Shown here: positions 37,409-47,342 of the stretch, one piece after another
How the letters are laid out: every line of letters starts with the position of its first letter
Position numbering within the stretch: the first letter of the stretch is position 1
Made by a program: the position numbers and the translations under genes
Notes under the pieces: model-generated
What the model was told of the DNA's origin: nothing
What the model saw: the letters and a program-made list of their open reading frames with translations, nothing else
Databases searched by the model: none
NCBI RefSeq assembly: GCF_036250695.1
Contig: NZ_CP109427.1
Coordinates: forward strand, 8,488,979 to 8,552,978
Length of the DNA stretch: 64,000 bases
Origin: Streptomyces sp. NBC_01497
Lineage (GTDB): Bacteria > Actinomycetota > Actinomycetes > Streptomycetales > Streptomycetaceae
Direction: 5' to 3'

Positions 37409-38269
37409 GTGAAGCGCGCTCGTGCCACGTTGCTGCTGACCGAGATGCTCGACCGCCTGGAAGGAGGCGAATGGCCGCTGGACCTGGTCGACCAGATCCT
37501 GGTGTTCGGCTCCTACGCCCGCGGCGCGCTGGAGCCGCACGACGTCGACGTCGTGGTGGAGCACCGCACCGACAACCGGCTGACGTCCGAGTTCGTCCAT
37601 GCCCTGTCCTACGGCGGCGATCCGTCCGGATCGATGAAACGCGCCTTGAAAGGCCGCAGCCGCGGCCTGCAGCTCCACTTGCGCGAGCGCAGCACCCTGG
37701 AGGAGGACGGCTTCCCCTTGACCGTGCTGTGGACCCGCCCCGAACCCGTCGCCACCGCCCGCGCCCGCCTGGCCGCCCTCACCCCCGACCCCACCGCCGG
37801 CCGGGCCCCGCGCGACCACATGATCGAGGCATTCGAGGGCCTGGACCGGTGGATACCACGACCAGTCCGCATCGAACTCGTCGACCTGGTCTCCCGGGGA
37901 GCCATCCGCATCGACCGCCTGGACCTGCCCGACGCGGTACCGCAGCATCCAGCAGCGCTCGAAGCACTGCACCGCTGGACCGAGACCAGCCCGCTGCGCC
38001 GCGCCGCCGCCGGGGCACTGGCCCATCTGGAGAGCACCGAGCACACCGTGGACCACGTGCTACTCCACGGTGAACCCTTGACAGGTAGCCACTACAGCGC
38101 TCCCTCGCCCACGGTGGGGATCGGACTCGGCTGGCGCGGCTTCGGTTACCTGTCCCGATTGCTGGAAGATGTGAGCGATTGGTTCGAGGTGATCCGCCCG
38201 ACCCGGACCCAGCCCCTGCATACCCTGCACCTGACCGTCCTTGACCACACTGCCGTGAGGGCGCGCTGA
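37409..38269 (+). CDS. Second nucleotidyltransferase at the end of the CBASS operon
   Basis: A 286-residue protein with an N-terminal nucleotidyltransferase motif, FGSYARGALEPHDVDVVVE. This has the G-S-x(n)-D-V-D arrangement of MNT/Pol-beta-type enzymes and is quite different from the CD-NTase at 34033. The rest is helical and not recognised. GTG 37409 is chosen for GGAGG eight bases upstream. It starts 34 bases after the JAB stop, so it is probably co-transcribed. It may modify RNA or protein, or it may be an additional immune module. It is not part of the standard type II gene set I know. Confidence 0.7.
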   Translation: MKRARATLLLTEMLDRLEGGEWPLDLVDQILVFGSYARGALEPHDVDVVVEHRTDNRLTSEFVHALSYGGDPSGSMKRALKGRSRGLQLHLRERSTLEEDGFPLTVLWTRPEPVATARARLAALTPDPTAGRAPRDHMIEAFEGLDRWIPRPVRIELVDLVSRGAIRIDRLDLPDAVPQHPAALEALHRWTETSPLRRAAAGALAHLESTEHTVDHVLLHGEPLTGSHYSAPSPTVGIGLGWRGFGYLSRLLEDVSDWFEVIRPTRTQPLHTLHLTVLDHTAVRAR

Positions 38270-38519
38270 CCGCGCCGGCGCGGATCCACTCCAACGGCTC
38301 CCTGCCTTCCTCGCTACCCGCACCACACCCGACTTTCCCTGCCCGGCCCCCCTTCCGGTCCGGACTCGAAAGCGGACCGGGGGAGGAGTATTGATCGCAC
38401 CGTCCTCAATAGACGGAGCGACAACCGCCAACCCATCGGCCGTGACGCTATGGAGCTTCCGTCCTACGGCCCCGTTCACTGCGCACGGTGTGCGGCGCGC
38501 ACGGGTCTGTAAAGCGAGC
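38270..38519. other. Non-coding gap before the IS
   Basis: No intact gene is seen. A minus-strand frame (GAVGRKLHSVTADGLAVVAP) looks like a short transposase or other coding scrap, not further identifiable. Confidence 0.4.
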
Positions 38520-40147
38520 GGCTCTGTTCCGTAGTCGGTGGTGACGTTGAGTCGTCGCATGCCATCATGAGACATGACTGACATCAACTCCCTTGTAGGT
38601 GTGGTGTTTTCCGGGTTGTCGGCGCTGGTCATCGAGGATGTGGAGGACGGTGGCGAGGTGATCCGGGTGACTGCCCGGACCCGGGATGTTCCCGTGCCCT
38701 GTCCGGTGTGCGGGGTGGTGACGGGGAAGGTGCACGGGTATCACGGCCGGACGGTGGCGGATGTGCCGGTGGACGGCCGCCGGGTCGTGGTCCATGTCCG
38801 GGTGCGGCGTCTGGTCTGCCCGGTCCTGGGCTGCCGGCGGCAGACCTTCCGCGAGCAGGTGCCCGGGCTGCTGGAGCGCCTCCAGCGCCGCACCACGCGT
38901 CTGACCGGCCAGATCTCCGGGGTGGTCAAGGAGTTATGCGGCCGGGCGACCTCCCGCCTCACCCGCATCCTGGTCACGCCCGTTTCCTACGCCACCGCCC
39001 TGCGCCTGCTGCGGCGCATCCCCACCCCGACGGTGCGCGTTCCACGGGTTGTCGGGGTCGACGACTTCGCCCTGCGCCGCCGGCACCGCTACGCCACGAT
39101 CATCATCAACGCCGAGACCGGGGAACGCATCGACGTACTCCCCGACCGCGAGGCCGCCATCCTGGAGGCATGGCTGCGCGGGAGGACCGGGATCGAGGCC
39201 GTATGCCGCGACGGCTCGGCCACCTACGCCGAGGCGATCCGCCGGGCGCTGCCCGGCACGGCGCAGGTCAGCGACCGCTGGCACCTGTGGAGCAACCTGT
39301 GCGACAAGACCCTGGCCGAAGTCCGCGCCCACGCCCCCTGCTGGGCCACCGTCAACCCGCCCCGTCCCGGCGGGGTGCGCGAGCAGACCACCCGCGAGCG
39401 CTGGCACAAGGTCCACGACCTCCTCGACAAAGGCGTTGGCCTGCTGGACTGCGCTCGCCGCCTGGACCTGTCCCTGAACACGGTCAAGCGCTATGCACGC
39501 ACCCCCGAGCCGCCCACCGAGCGCATCGCCCCACGCTATCGGCCCACCCTGGTCGACCCCTACCGCGAGCACCTGCGCACGCGTCGCGCAGCCGAGCCCG
39601 GCGTGCCCGTCACGCACCTCCTGCACGAGATCAGGGAACTCGGCTACACCGGCAGTGCCAACCTGCTGGTCCGCTACCTCAACCAGGGCCGCGCCGAAGG
39701 CGACCGCCCCGTCACCACCCCCCGCCGCCTCGCCCGGCTCCTGCTCACCCACCCCGACCACCTGCGGACCAAGGACACCGACCTGCTCAGCCTCCTCACC
39801 GCGACCTGCCCCGAGATGACCCAGCTCACCGCCCTCATCCGCGACTTCGCCGCCCTGCTGACACCCGCCAGCGGCAACGACTCCAAGCTCACCGAGTGGA
39901 TCACCCAGGCCCGCGGCGCAGACCTGCCCCACCTGCACACCTTCTGCAACGGCCTGGAACTCGACCGCGCCGCCGTCAACGCCGGCCTGACCCTCCCCTG
40001 GAGCAACGGCCGCACCGAAGGCGTCAACACCCACACCAAGAAGATCATGCGGCAGATGCACGGCCGAGCCGGATTCGAGCTCCTCCGCCACCGCATCCTA
40101 CTCAGCACATAGACACCCAACGTCACCACCGACTACGGAACAGAGCC
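38520..40147 (+). mobile_element. ISL3-family insertion sequence with perfect 30-bp terminal repeats
   Basis: Left end 38520-38549 (GGCTCTGTTCCGTAGTCGGT onward) is the exact reverse complement of 40118-40147. The element is 1628 bases and carries one intact transposase. Perfect ends and an intact gene suggest recent insertion. I do not see a clear 8-bp target duplication: flanks are ...AAAGCGAGC and GGTGAGCGT.... It separates the CBASS operon from the Wadjet locus. Confidence 0.88.
38574..40112 (+). CDS. ISL3-family transposase
   Basis: A 512-residue transposase. The N-terminal zinc-binding region has CPVCGVVTGKVHGYHG and C-x4-C. The DDE catalytic domain begins at VVGVDDFALRRRHRYATIII, continues with VCRDGSATYAEAIRRALPGT and QVSDRWHL. 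The C-terminal part has WSNGRTEGVNTHTKKIMRQM, which carries the catalytic Glu. It is intact and lies inside perfect inverted repeats. Confidence 0.9.
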   Translation: MTDINSLVGVVFSGLSALVIEDVEDGGEVIRVTARTRDVPVPCPVCGVVTGKVHGYHGRTVADVPVDGRRVVVHVRVRRLVCPVLGCRRQTFREQVPGLLERLQRRTTRLTGQISGVVKELCGRATSRLTRILVTPVSYATALRLLRRIPTPTVRVPRVVGVDDFALRRRHRYATIIINAETGERIDVLPDREAAILEAWLRGRTGIEAVCRDGSATYAEAIRRALPGTAQVSDRWHLWSNLCDKTLAEVRAHAPCWATVNPPRPGGVREQTTRERWHKVHDLLDKGVGLLDCARRLDLSLNTVKRYARTPEPPTERIAPRYRPTLVDPYREHLRTRRAAEPGVPVTHLLHEIRELGYTGSANLLVRYLNQGRAEGDRPVTTPRRLARLLLTHPDHLRTKDTDLLSLLTATCPEMTQLTALIRDFAALLTPASGNDSKLTEWITQARGADLPHLHTFCNGLELDRAAVNAGLTLPWSNGRTEGVNTHTKKIMRQMHGRAGFELLRHRILLST

Positions 40148-40281
40148 GGTGAGCGTACAGACCCCTTCGCGCTCGCCGACCCGCGGCGAATGGATCTTCA
40201 GCGGACTGAGCGCCGCCCTCGTCGGCATTCTCGGATGAAGGGGAAGAAAAGGGTCGGCGCCTGAGGAAGTGATGTCTCACC

Positions 40282-41523
40282 TCATTCCTGCGGGGATCTG
40301 GGCCGTCCCTCGTCGTGGGGTAGCTGCGAGGGGTGGCTGTGAAGGCTGGCCAGTGCTGTCTGGACGGCGGAGAAGCGTATCCGTTCTTGTTCCAGTCGTA
40401 TGCCGTGCCCGAAGTCGTCGTCCACGAGACTCTGGTAGAGGTCGGTTTCCTCGCCGGTCAGTGACTGCAGGTGTTCCTGGGTGGGCTTGGGCTCCTTCAC
40501 CCACTGGCCCCGGTGGGCCGTCAGGGTGGAGCGGTCCATCAGGATCGACTCCGTGTGGGGGAAGACGCGGCGCAGTCGGTCGAGGATCGCGAAACCGTGG
40601 GTGTCCAGGTCGCCCCAGTACACGAGTCGCTTGTCGTGGAGCCAGTGCAGTTCGGCGAGCCGGGTGACGGCGTATCCGCTGCCGAGGATCACCATGCTCG
40701 CGGGCTGGGGCGGGAAGGCGAGGTAGGTGGTCTCGTTCTCGACGATGAAGATGGTTGTGATGTCGGGCGGGGATGCGGTGAACTCATCGACGCGCACGGT
40801 CAGTTCGTTGAATCCGGCGATAGAGGTGTCGCTGAGGAGACGGAATCTGGCGTAGGCGGGCTTGCCCCGGAAGCGGAAGCGGGCGGTGAAGCTGGTGCGC
40901 GGCGCTTCGGTGTCGATCCGGTCGGCGGGCAGGCAGTGCTCCAGCAGAGTGGTCAGGATGGCGCGGTGGCTCTCGATGAACTTGGTGTCCACGCCCGGTA
41001 CGTCGATCTGCCGTAGATAGAGCGGCGGACCCTGGTAGTCCAGGATCCAGCGGACGGTCTGGTGCAGGCGCTCCCAATCCGTTTCGAGGTCCAGGACTTT
41101 CATGGGATAGGCGGTCATCCAGGCCGCAAGCTCAGGGGTGGCCTTTCGGGCGGAGGCCAGCAGCGTTTGGAAGCGGTGGACGGCGCTGGTGACGCCGAGG
41201 AGGTCCCACAGCTGTTCGCGGCGGTCGATCCATGCCTGGTGAGGGAGGTCGTTGGCGCCGACGACGCGTCCTCCGACTCGCCGGTGCTCGATGCGCGAGA
41301 ACTGCTGCCGGGCGGAGTCCCAGGTGTGGACCCAGGTGCGGACGGCGTCGAAGTCGCGGGTCAGCTCGGAGGGTTTGGGGCCGCCCAGCGGGATGCAGAG
41401 CGGTTCGAAGGGATGTTGCTCGGCGAGCGCGGTGAGGAAGTCACCGCGCATCCAGCGTCTGCGCAGGCGGTCTGTGACGTCTGCGGGTGTGGTCCATGCC
41501 CGGCGGTCGGTCGGCGCCACCAT
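40282..41523 (-). CDS. jetD: Wadjet nuclease subunit JetD
   Basis: A 413-residue DUF3322/DUF2220 protein. The C-terminal half has a Toprim-like core (IFIVENETTYLAFP; RLVYWGDLDTHGFAILDRLR), which in JetD is the nuclease that cuts captured DNA. It is the last gene of the jetABCD operon: its ATG comes one base after the jetC stop (TGACATG). Confidence 0.88.
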   Translation of the reverse strand: MVAPTDRRAWTTPADVTDRLRRRWMRGDFLTALAEQHPFEPLCIPLGGPKPSELTRDFDAVRTWVHTWDSARQQFSRIEHRRVGGRVVGANDLPHQAWIDRREQLWDLLGVTSAVHRFQTLLASARKATPELAAWMTAYPMKVLDLETDWERLHQTVRWILDYQGPPLYLRQIDVPGVDTKFIESHRAILTTLLEHCLPADRIDTEAPRTSFTARFRFRGKPAYARFRLLSDTSIAGFNELTVRVDEFTASPPDITTIFIVENETTYLAFPPQPASMVILGSGYAVTRLAELHWLHDKRLVYWGDLDTHGFAILDRLRRVFPHTESILMDRSTLTAHRGQWVKEPKPTQEHLQSLTGEETDLYQSLVDDDFGHGIRLEQERIRFSAVQTALASLHSHPSQLPHDEGRPRSPQE

Positions 41524-41524
41524 G

Positions 41525-44500
41525 TCAGTGCCCCCGGCCGGTGCCGGCGCCCTGCAGCGCGGACAGGGTGTGGGCGAGGCGCTCCTGGCGGTACTGCGTG
41601 ATGGTCAGGGTCCGCAAGCGTGAGTCGTGGCCGTCGGGGTTGTCGACGAAGCCGACGGCGGACACGTACGGCTCGATGACGTGGATCTTTTGGAGGGGTG
41701 TGACGATGAGGAGTTGCAGGCCGAGCCGTTTGAAGAGGTCGAGGGCGAATCGGGCGGAGTCCTCGGAGCCGCGGCCGAAGGCTTCGTCGATGACGACGAA
41801 TCGGAAGGTCTTGGATCGGGCCGAGTTCCAGTCGAGTTTGAACTGGTAGGCGAGGGAGGCGGCAAGGATGGTGTAGGCGAGTTTCTCTTTCTGTCCGCCG
41901 GACTTGCCGCCGGAGTCGGAGTAGACCTCATACTCGGTGTCGTCCTCCCGCCGCCGCTCACTGGCGCTGAAGACGAACCAGTAGCGCACGTCCGTGACGC
42001 GGCGGGTCCACGCACGGTCAGCCTCGGTGTGCCCTTCGCGGCCCTTGAAGCGTTCGATGAGACGGCGGACCTGGTGGAACTTCTCTTCGGAATAGGTGTC
42101 CGAGTGGTCGTCGGCCAGGGCGTCGTCCGTGCAGGCACGCAGTTCGGTGATGAAGTCGCGGATCTCGACGTTGGGCGTGCGATCGGTCTTCAGCGTGATG
42201 TAGCGGCCGGGGTTGTAGTCGATGCCGGCGAGTGAGTCGTTGATGATGGCGACGCGTTCGCCGATCTGGTCGGCCTGGCTGGTCAGCTGCGCGTGGAAGC
42301 CCGCGATGTCACGGATGACGTTTGTCTTCAGGTAGCTCTTGAACTGCTCCTGGAAGCGGGGCAGATCATCGGCGACCAGGCGCTGGTGCAGTTCGCGGTA
42401 GCCGCGGGCGGAGTTCACCGAGTCGTCCAGTTCGCCTGTCTCCACCGGGTACTCGCGGCGGAAGGCGCCCATCTTGGAGGCGATCGCCTGGCCGATGCGG
42501 TTCTGCTGGATGCTGAAGCGGTCCTTGGCCGAGGCCAGCTCGCCGTGCACACGGCTTTCCGCGGCAGTGCACTCGCTCACCGTCCGGCAGGCCAGCCGTG
42601 TCTGGGCCAGGCGCTGCTCGATGGCGGGAAAGTGTGCGCGGGCGGCTGCGCAGTCAGGCTCGTCCAGCAGGGCCCGGGCGGCGTCGTGCTCACGCGTCGC
42701 GGTCTTGAGGGCCTCGTTCAGGCCGCCGATGGCCAGGCCTGCCTGTTCACGGTCGTCTTCCGCCTGGGCGATCTCCTTCGCGAGCACCTCCAGGCGGCGG
42801 GTGATCTGGTCCAGGTCCTCGGAGGACTCCTCAAGGCGCCGCTTCTCCTCGGCCAGCGCCGTGATGCGGCTGACGGCCGAGGCCCAGTCGATCTCGCTGT
42901 AGTCGCGGGTGGTTGCGAGCTGGGCGAGGATCTGGCCGCGAGTGATGCTGTTGGTATGGGCGGTCTCGATGCTGATTTTCCTCTTATTGAGGTCTTTTTG
43001 TTCCTTTTGCGTGCCGCGGGCCTGGTCGAGGAGAGCGTCGATCTTCAGCTGGTTGGTCCAGCCCAGAACGTAGGAGCTGCGGTCGTCGATGCGGGTGGTG
43101 TCGTTCTTCTCGTGACGGCCCCGCGCCCCCTTGACCAAACCCTGCGGGGTGATCGCCAGGTCGGCCCGCTTGAAGTCCGCCATCGTCTCGGCGCAGATGT
43201 GTCCGGCGCGGCGGTCCAGCTCGCTGGCCAGCCAGTGGGCGAACGGGGACTCTGCCTTGACCTCCAGTTTGGAGGCCAGGACAGGGGCTTCGGTGTGCTG
43301 CGGGCGCCGCACCGGGACTGTTTCGGGGACGCGGAAGTAGACGAGCCGGGCACCGAGGTGGTGCGCGTTGATCCACTCCGACACGGGAGAGTACAGGTCG
43401 TGCGGGACCAGCAGCGAGAGCGCGAAACCCCGCAGCAGCCGTTCTGCGGCGCCGACCCATGCCTGCTCGTCGGCCCGGACCTGGATCAGTTCGCCGGCGA
43501 ACGGCAGCGCACTCTCCTCGATCCCGAGCTCATGGCACAGGCGGGCGCGCAGATCCAGCTGCTTCTTGGGAATGTTGCTGCGCCGGGAGCGGAGGCTGAC
43601 CAGCTCCTCGCCCAGTTCCGTCGCCTGCTGGCGCAGGCGGTTGGCATCGACCGCGAGGGCGCTCAGGGCTTCCCGGGTCTCCTGCTGCACCGTGGTGGCG
43701 GCTTGTTGGGAGTCGGCGATCTCCTGGAGGCGTTCGGTGAACTGTTCTGCGCTGCTGACAGGGCTGAGCTCCACCTGACCCAGCAGAGCGGCGTGGTCCC
43801 TTGCCCTGCGCTGACGGTCATCGCGGGCGCGCGACTCCCGTTCGATCTCCCTTTCCAGTTCGCCGAGGCGAGCGCCGCCCATTCCCGCGCGCTGCAGCTC
43901 CAACCGGCTGTGCTGCCCGTGAAGATCCTTGAGCCGGTCCTTCGCGGCCCCCCGGTCGTTCTCGTGGCGGCTCAGATCACGCTTCAGCGTGAGACGGTCC
44001 GCCTCCAGCAGGGCGGACTTGCGCTGGGCGAAGAAGAACCGCAGGGCGCTTTGCTGCGCGACGGCCTCGTCGATACTCCTGGCGAGGACGTCGTGCTGGT
44101 CGCACTCTTGAAGCAGTGGCGTGAGGGCGTCGATCTGGGCGCGTGCGCGCTGCACCGACTCATACGTGGTGGTCAGGGCGTCGAAGTGCGCCACGATCGT
44201 CTCGGTCATCATGGCTGCGTCGAAGGGTTCCAGCATGTGGCTGCGGACGAAGTCGTCGAGGCTGCCGACGGACTTCATGGACACCGTCTGGTGGAAGAGT
44301 TCCAGGGCCTGCTCGGACTCGATGCCCATGCGGCGGCGGAAGTCCTTGCTGTAGGCGGCGAACGACGGGTGCACCCGTACGCCGCTGCCGGTCAGCCGCT
44401 TCTTGAGGGACCTGACGTCGGTACCGAAGTCGGAGAAGTCGTCCGTGACGGACAGGGCCCGGTCCGCGGTGAGGAACAGGCGCTCCGGCTGGGTGGCGTT

Positions 44501-44944
44501 GCCGTCGGCCATCCAGAAAACCTGCGCGAGAGTGACCGTCGCGTCGTAGCCGCGGTTGGTGAACACCCCCAGGATCACCGAGTAGTTGCCCGGCTGGCGC
44601 AGGGCGACCGGACGGGTCGTGCCGGTGGCCTCGTTGCGTTCGGACTTGTAGTGGCCCAGGACGTAGGAGCGCAGGCTGCGTTCGCGGCTCTCCGCGCCGG
44701 CGGCCCGGTTGTAGGCGATGCGGTTCGCGGGCATGAACAACGTGGTGACCGCGTCGACCAGGGTGGACTTTCCCGAGCCGATGTCGCCGGTCAGCAGGGC
44801 GTTGGCGCCGCCGACTCCCAAGGACCACACGCGCTGGTGAAAAGTGCCCCAGTTGTACACCTCCAGCCGCTCCAGCCGGAACCCGGCCAGGTCGAGATCG
44901 GGGGAGGCGTCGGTGACGAACGGGCCGGACTGAGCGGGGATCAC
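41525..44944 (-). CDS. jetC: Wadjet SMC-like ATPase JetC
   Basis: A ~1140-residue MukB-like SMC ATPase. Walker A is GDIGSGKST near the N-terminus. Long coiled-coil arms run through the middle. The C-terminal ATPase half has the signature [19 protein letters not shown] and Walker [14 protein letters not shown]. Wadjet extrudes and cleaves small closed circular DNA such as plasmids. The GTG start overlaps the jetB stop (GTGA), so I do not use the longer in-frame upstream extension. Confidence 0.9.
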   Translation of the reverse strand: MIPAQSGPFVTDASPDLDLAGFRLERLEVYNWGTFHQRVWSLGVGGANALLTGDIGSGKSTLVDAVTTLFMPANRIAYNRAAGAESRERSLRSYVLGHYKSERNEATGTTRPVALRQPGNYSVILGVFTNRGYDATVTLAQVFWMADGNATQPERLFLTADRALSVTDDFSDFGTDVRSLKKRLTGSGVRVHPSFAAYSKDFRRRMGIESEQALELFHQTVSMKSVGSLDDFVRSHMLEPFDAAMMTETIVAHFDALTTTYESVQRARAQIDALTPLLQECDQHDVLARSIDEAVAQQSALRFFFAQRKSALLEADRLTLKRDLSRHENDRGAAKDRLKDLHGQHSRLELQRAGMGGARLGELEREIERESRARDDRQRRARDHAALLGQVELSPVSSAEQFTERLQEIADSQQAATTVQQETREALSALAVDANRLRQQATELGEELVSLRSRRSNIPKKQLDLRARLCHELGIEESALPFAGELIQVRADEQAWVGAAERLLRGFALSLLVPHDLYSPVSEWINAHHLGARLVYFRVPETVPVRRPQHTEAPVLASKLEVKAESPFAHWLASELDRRAGHICAETMADFKRADLAITPQGLVKGARGRHEKNDTTRIDDRSSYVLGWTNQLKIDALLDQARGTQKEQKDLNKRKISIETAHTNSITRGQILAQLATTRDYSEIDWASAVSRITALAEEKRRLEESSEDLDQITRRLEVLAKEIAQAEDDREQAGLAIGGLNEALKTATREHDAARALLDEPDCAAARAHFPAIEQRLAQTRLACRTVSECTAAESRVHGELASAKDRFSIQQNRIGQAIASKMGAFRREYPVETGELDDSVNSARGYRELHQRLVADDLPRFQEQFKSYLKTNVIRDIAGFHAQLTSQADQIGERVAIINDSLAGIDYNPGRYITLKTDRTPNVEIRDFITELRACTDDALADDHSDTYSEEKFHQVRRLIERFKGREGHTEADRAWTRRVTDVRYWFVFSASERRREDDTEYEVYSDSGGKSGGQKEKLAYTILAASLAYQFKLDWNSARSKTFRFVVIDEAFGRGSEDSARFALDLFKRLGLQLLIVTPLQKIHVIEPYVSAVGFVDNPDGHDSRLRTLTITQYRQERLAHTLSALQGAGTGRGH

Positions 44945-45558
44945 TGCTGTCCTTCCGGGGTGGTGGGGGCCGCGTACCGGGCCAGGTTCGTTTCGAAGTC
45001 GGCAAGCCACTGCCCGTCGACATAGGCCTTGATGATCCGCTGCACCTCGTACAACTGCTCCTGGTGCTTGGCGCGGCGCAGGAACTGCAGCTCCACGGCC
45101 TTGGTGATGTACGTGTCGATCTGGTCGACCAGACGCGCCTCGTTGCTGCCGGTGGGCAGGAACATGCGGATCATTTCCACGATCTCGTCGCGGGTGATCA
45201 TCAGCCGGGTCTCGCCGGACCCGGCGTCGAATTCCGCCAGCCGCTTGCGCAGCAGCACGATCAGCAGACTGACCGGGTACGACAGGGACCGGCGGGGCAT
45301 CAGGCGCGGCGCAGCCAAGCGCGGATCTGCGTTCTCCTCCTCGGGCTGGGAGCGCAGGAACGCATAGCCCTCGGCTTCGTCGATCACCACGGTCAGGCCC
45401 ATGACGTCGACGTAGTCCTGGACGCGGGCGCGCAGTTGGAGCAGCGCTTCCCAGGCCCGCTCATGCTGGTCACGGAAGAGGGGCCCCTTGAGCAGCTGGT
45501 TGACCGGCAGGGACAGGCTGCGGGTCTGCTGTGGCATGGGTGGCACAGGCGTGGTCAT
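44941..45558 (-). CDS. jetB: Wadjet KITE subunit JetB
   Basis: A 205-residue DUF4194 protein (MukE-like): [20 protein letters not shown], then [20 protein letters not shown] and [20 protein letters not shown], the two winged-helix segments. It bridges the JetA kleisin and JetC. It overlaps both neighbours by four bases, as expected for a tightly coupled complex. Confidence 0.85.
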   Translation of the reverse strand: MTTPVPPMPQQTRSLSLPVNQLLKGPLFRDQHERAWEALLQLRARVQDYVDVMGLTVVIDEAEGYAFLRSQPEEENADPRLAAPRLMPRRSLSYPVSLLIVLLRKRLAEFDAGSGETRLMITRDEIVEMIRMFLPTGSNEARLVDQIDTYITKAVELQFLRRAKHQEQLYEVQRIIKAYVDGQWLADFETNLARYAAPTTPEGQQ

Positions 45559-47105
45559 GACTGCTCCTCCTTGCCCGAGGCCCAGGTGGCGCCGGAGATG
45601 GTGCGGGCGAACGCCGCCACGGGGGCTTGGACGACGTGCTGGACGCCGTCCGCGCCGGCCCAGGTGATCTCTTCGCGGCGGCTGTCGTCGAAGACCACCG
45701 TGAAACCGTCCCCGGACAGCGCGAGGTACGCGACCAATTCAGCGAGCCCCTGCTCCAGCGGGTGCTGGCGCACGAGGTCCGCCAGGGACACCTGAGCCTG
45801 CAGATCCAGTGCGCGCCGGACGGCCTCGACGAGCCGGGCCGGGTCCACATAGACCGCTTCGAACAACGCGTCGGCCGCGAACTCCTCATCCCCCACACGG
45901 ATGTCGGCGCTGTCGATCGGCGTCCGGGTCACGGGCGCGTACAGCGGTCGTTCCATCGGCAGAGTGATGGTTGGGGCGGCGGCGTCGATCTCCACGATCA
46001 GGTCCATGCCGGGCGTATCACGCAGTGCGATCGCGCGGGCCTCAATGCCGCTCATCAGTTCCATGACCCGGCGGTCCTCGGACCAGGCCCGGTCGTCGAG
46101 GAAACGCCGCAGCTGCTCGGAGAGCTGGCGGACGGTCGCCTGGGTGCGCTCGGCGGCGTCCAGCCAGTCCCGGGGGATGCGCCGCATGCGGGGGTCGGGT
46201 TCGCCGATGGCGTCCATGGCTTCGACCGCGGCCAGGAGTTTCTTGAACTCGTCCTGGCGGCGGTGGGAGAGCAGGAAGCCGTAGAACGCCTGGAAGCTCC
46301 TGCCCTGGTCCGATTCGGCGATGCTCTCCCGGCTGGTGAGGATCTCGTCCAAGAGCTCGCCCTTGCTGCCGTCCCACACGGCGATCTTCCGGCGCAGTTC
46401 CCGGTCCAGGTCGCGGAAATTGGCCTCGACCTCACGGAAATCGGCGAGCAGGTCGTGTGCGGTGGCGGTCAGCTGTTGGTAGCGGTCCCGCAGACCGGAA
46501 CTGTCGAGTACGTCCACGTCGCCGGCCTCGGCCCGGGCGATCTCTTCGTCGATCTCCAGACGCCGACGCTGCAGTTCCTCGAGCCGCGCCTCGGGATCGG
46601 TCTCGGCCCCGAACGTCATCTGCCTCAGCAGGTCGAAGATGGTGTTGAGACGTGACTCGGTACCGATGAAGGACCGGACCTGAAGTGACCGGATCCAGGC
46701 GATTGCCTTCTCCACCGCCGGAGTCGCGTCATAGTGCGGCTCGTCCGAGTCCGCCGGATAGTACTTGCGCAACCAGCCCGACTGCGGCCCCGACCAGTCG
46801 TCCAGATACGCCTTCGCGGACTTCGGGAACGCCCCCTGGCCAAGTCGCTCATTGAGTGCGAACAACTCGTCGTCCAGACGATCGGCCAGCTCCACACCGG
46901 CGATCGAACGGGTGCCATGCTCGACGAAGACCTTGTTGAAGAAGCTCAGCATCAGTGCCGCGTTGTCCGCCCGCAGCAGCTTCCAGGCGGAATGGTGTCT
47001 GCGCAGCGCGACCAGTTCGTCGTAGTCCAAGCTTCCCACCCCAGATTCCCGCTCACGCCGTGTGCGGGCAGTGCTCGCGTGCAGCGGCGTACCTCCCTCT
47101 GTCAT
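45555..47105 (-). CDS. jetA: Wadjet kleisin subunit JetA
   Basis: A 516-residue DUF3375 protein (MukF-like): [60 protein letters not shown], and a C-terminal winged-helix part ([20 protein letters not shown]). It is the first gene of the jetABCD operon. GAGGG precedes the start. The start could also be an internal codon before YDELVALR. Confidence 0.85.
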   Translation of the reverse strand: MTEGGTPLHASTARTRRERESGVGSLDYDELVALRRHHSAWKLLRADNAALMLSFFNKVFVEHGTRSIAGVELADRLDDELFALNERLGQGAFPKSAKAYLDDWSGPQSGWLRKYYPADSDEPHYDATPAVEKAIAWIRSLQVRSFIGTESRLNTIFDLLRQMTFGAETDPEARLEELQRRRLEIDEEIARAEAGDVDVLDSSGLRDRYQQLTATAHDLLADFREVEANFRDLDRELRRKIAVWDGSKGELLDEILTSRESIAESDQGRSFQAFYGFLLSHRRQDEFKKLLAAVEAMDAIGEPDPRMRRIPRDWLDAAERTQATVRQLSEQLRRFLDDRAWSEDRRVMELMSGIEARAIALRDTPGMDLIVEIDAAAPTITLPMERPLYAPVTRTPIDSADIRVGDEEFAADALFEAVYVDPARLVEAVRRALDLQAQVSLADLVRQHPLEQGLAELVAYLALSGDGFTVVFDDSRREEITWAGADGVQHVVQAPVAAFARTISGATWASGKEEQS

Positions 47106-47117
47106 GCGTCACCGCAC

Positions 47118-47318
47118 GCTGATGCCGACATGTGCGTAAAAGCTTCGATACCCACGCCTGCACCGTAAAGCCCACCACTGACAACGGCGCTGCGTCGTGG
47201 GCGGTGGCCCCTACCGTGCTCACCGGTGCGATGCTTGCCCGCTGCGGTTGAATGTGCGGTGCCTGCCTGGTGAGCGCTCTGCACGAACGCGCTGGCTCGT
47301 CCGGCTGTCGGCATCAGC
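47118..47318. repeat. Inverted 13-mer pair flanking the jetA upstream gap
   Basis: GCTGATGCCGACA (47118-47130) and its exact inverse TGTCGGCATCAGC (47306-47318) lie 175 bases apart, between jetA and the older TnsC gene. TGT/ACA termini are typical of Tn7-like ends, so one copy may mark the boundary of the older element. An operator pair for jetA is the alternative. Confidence 0.4.
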
Positions 47319-47342
47319 CGATCGAGCTGGGGCGGTAGCGGT

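Noticed and set aside
38500..40170. Target-site duplication around the ISL3 element
   Set aside because: Flanking octamers do not match. A shared GAGCG is too short to claim.
42293..45025. 910-residue open frame on the plus strand
   Set aside because: Antisense to jetC and jetB, with no recognisable domains, while the opposite strand has clear SMC motifs.
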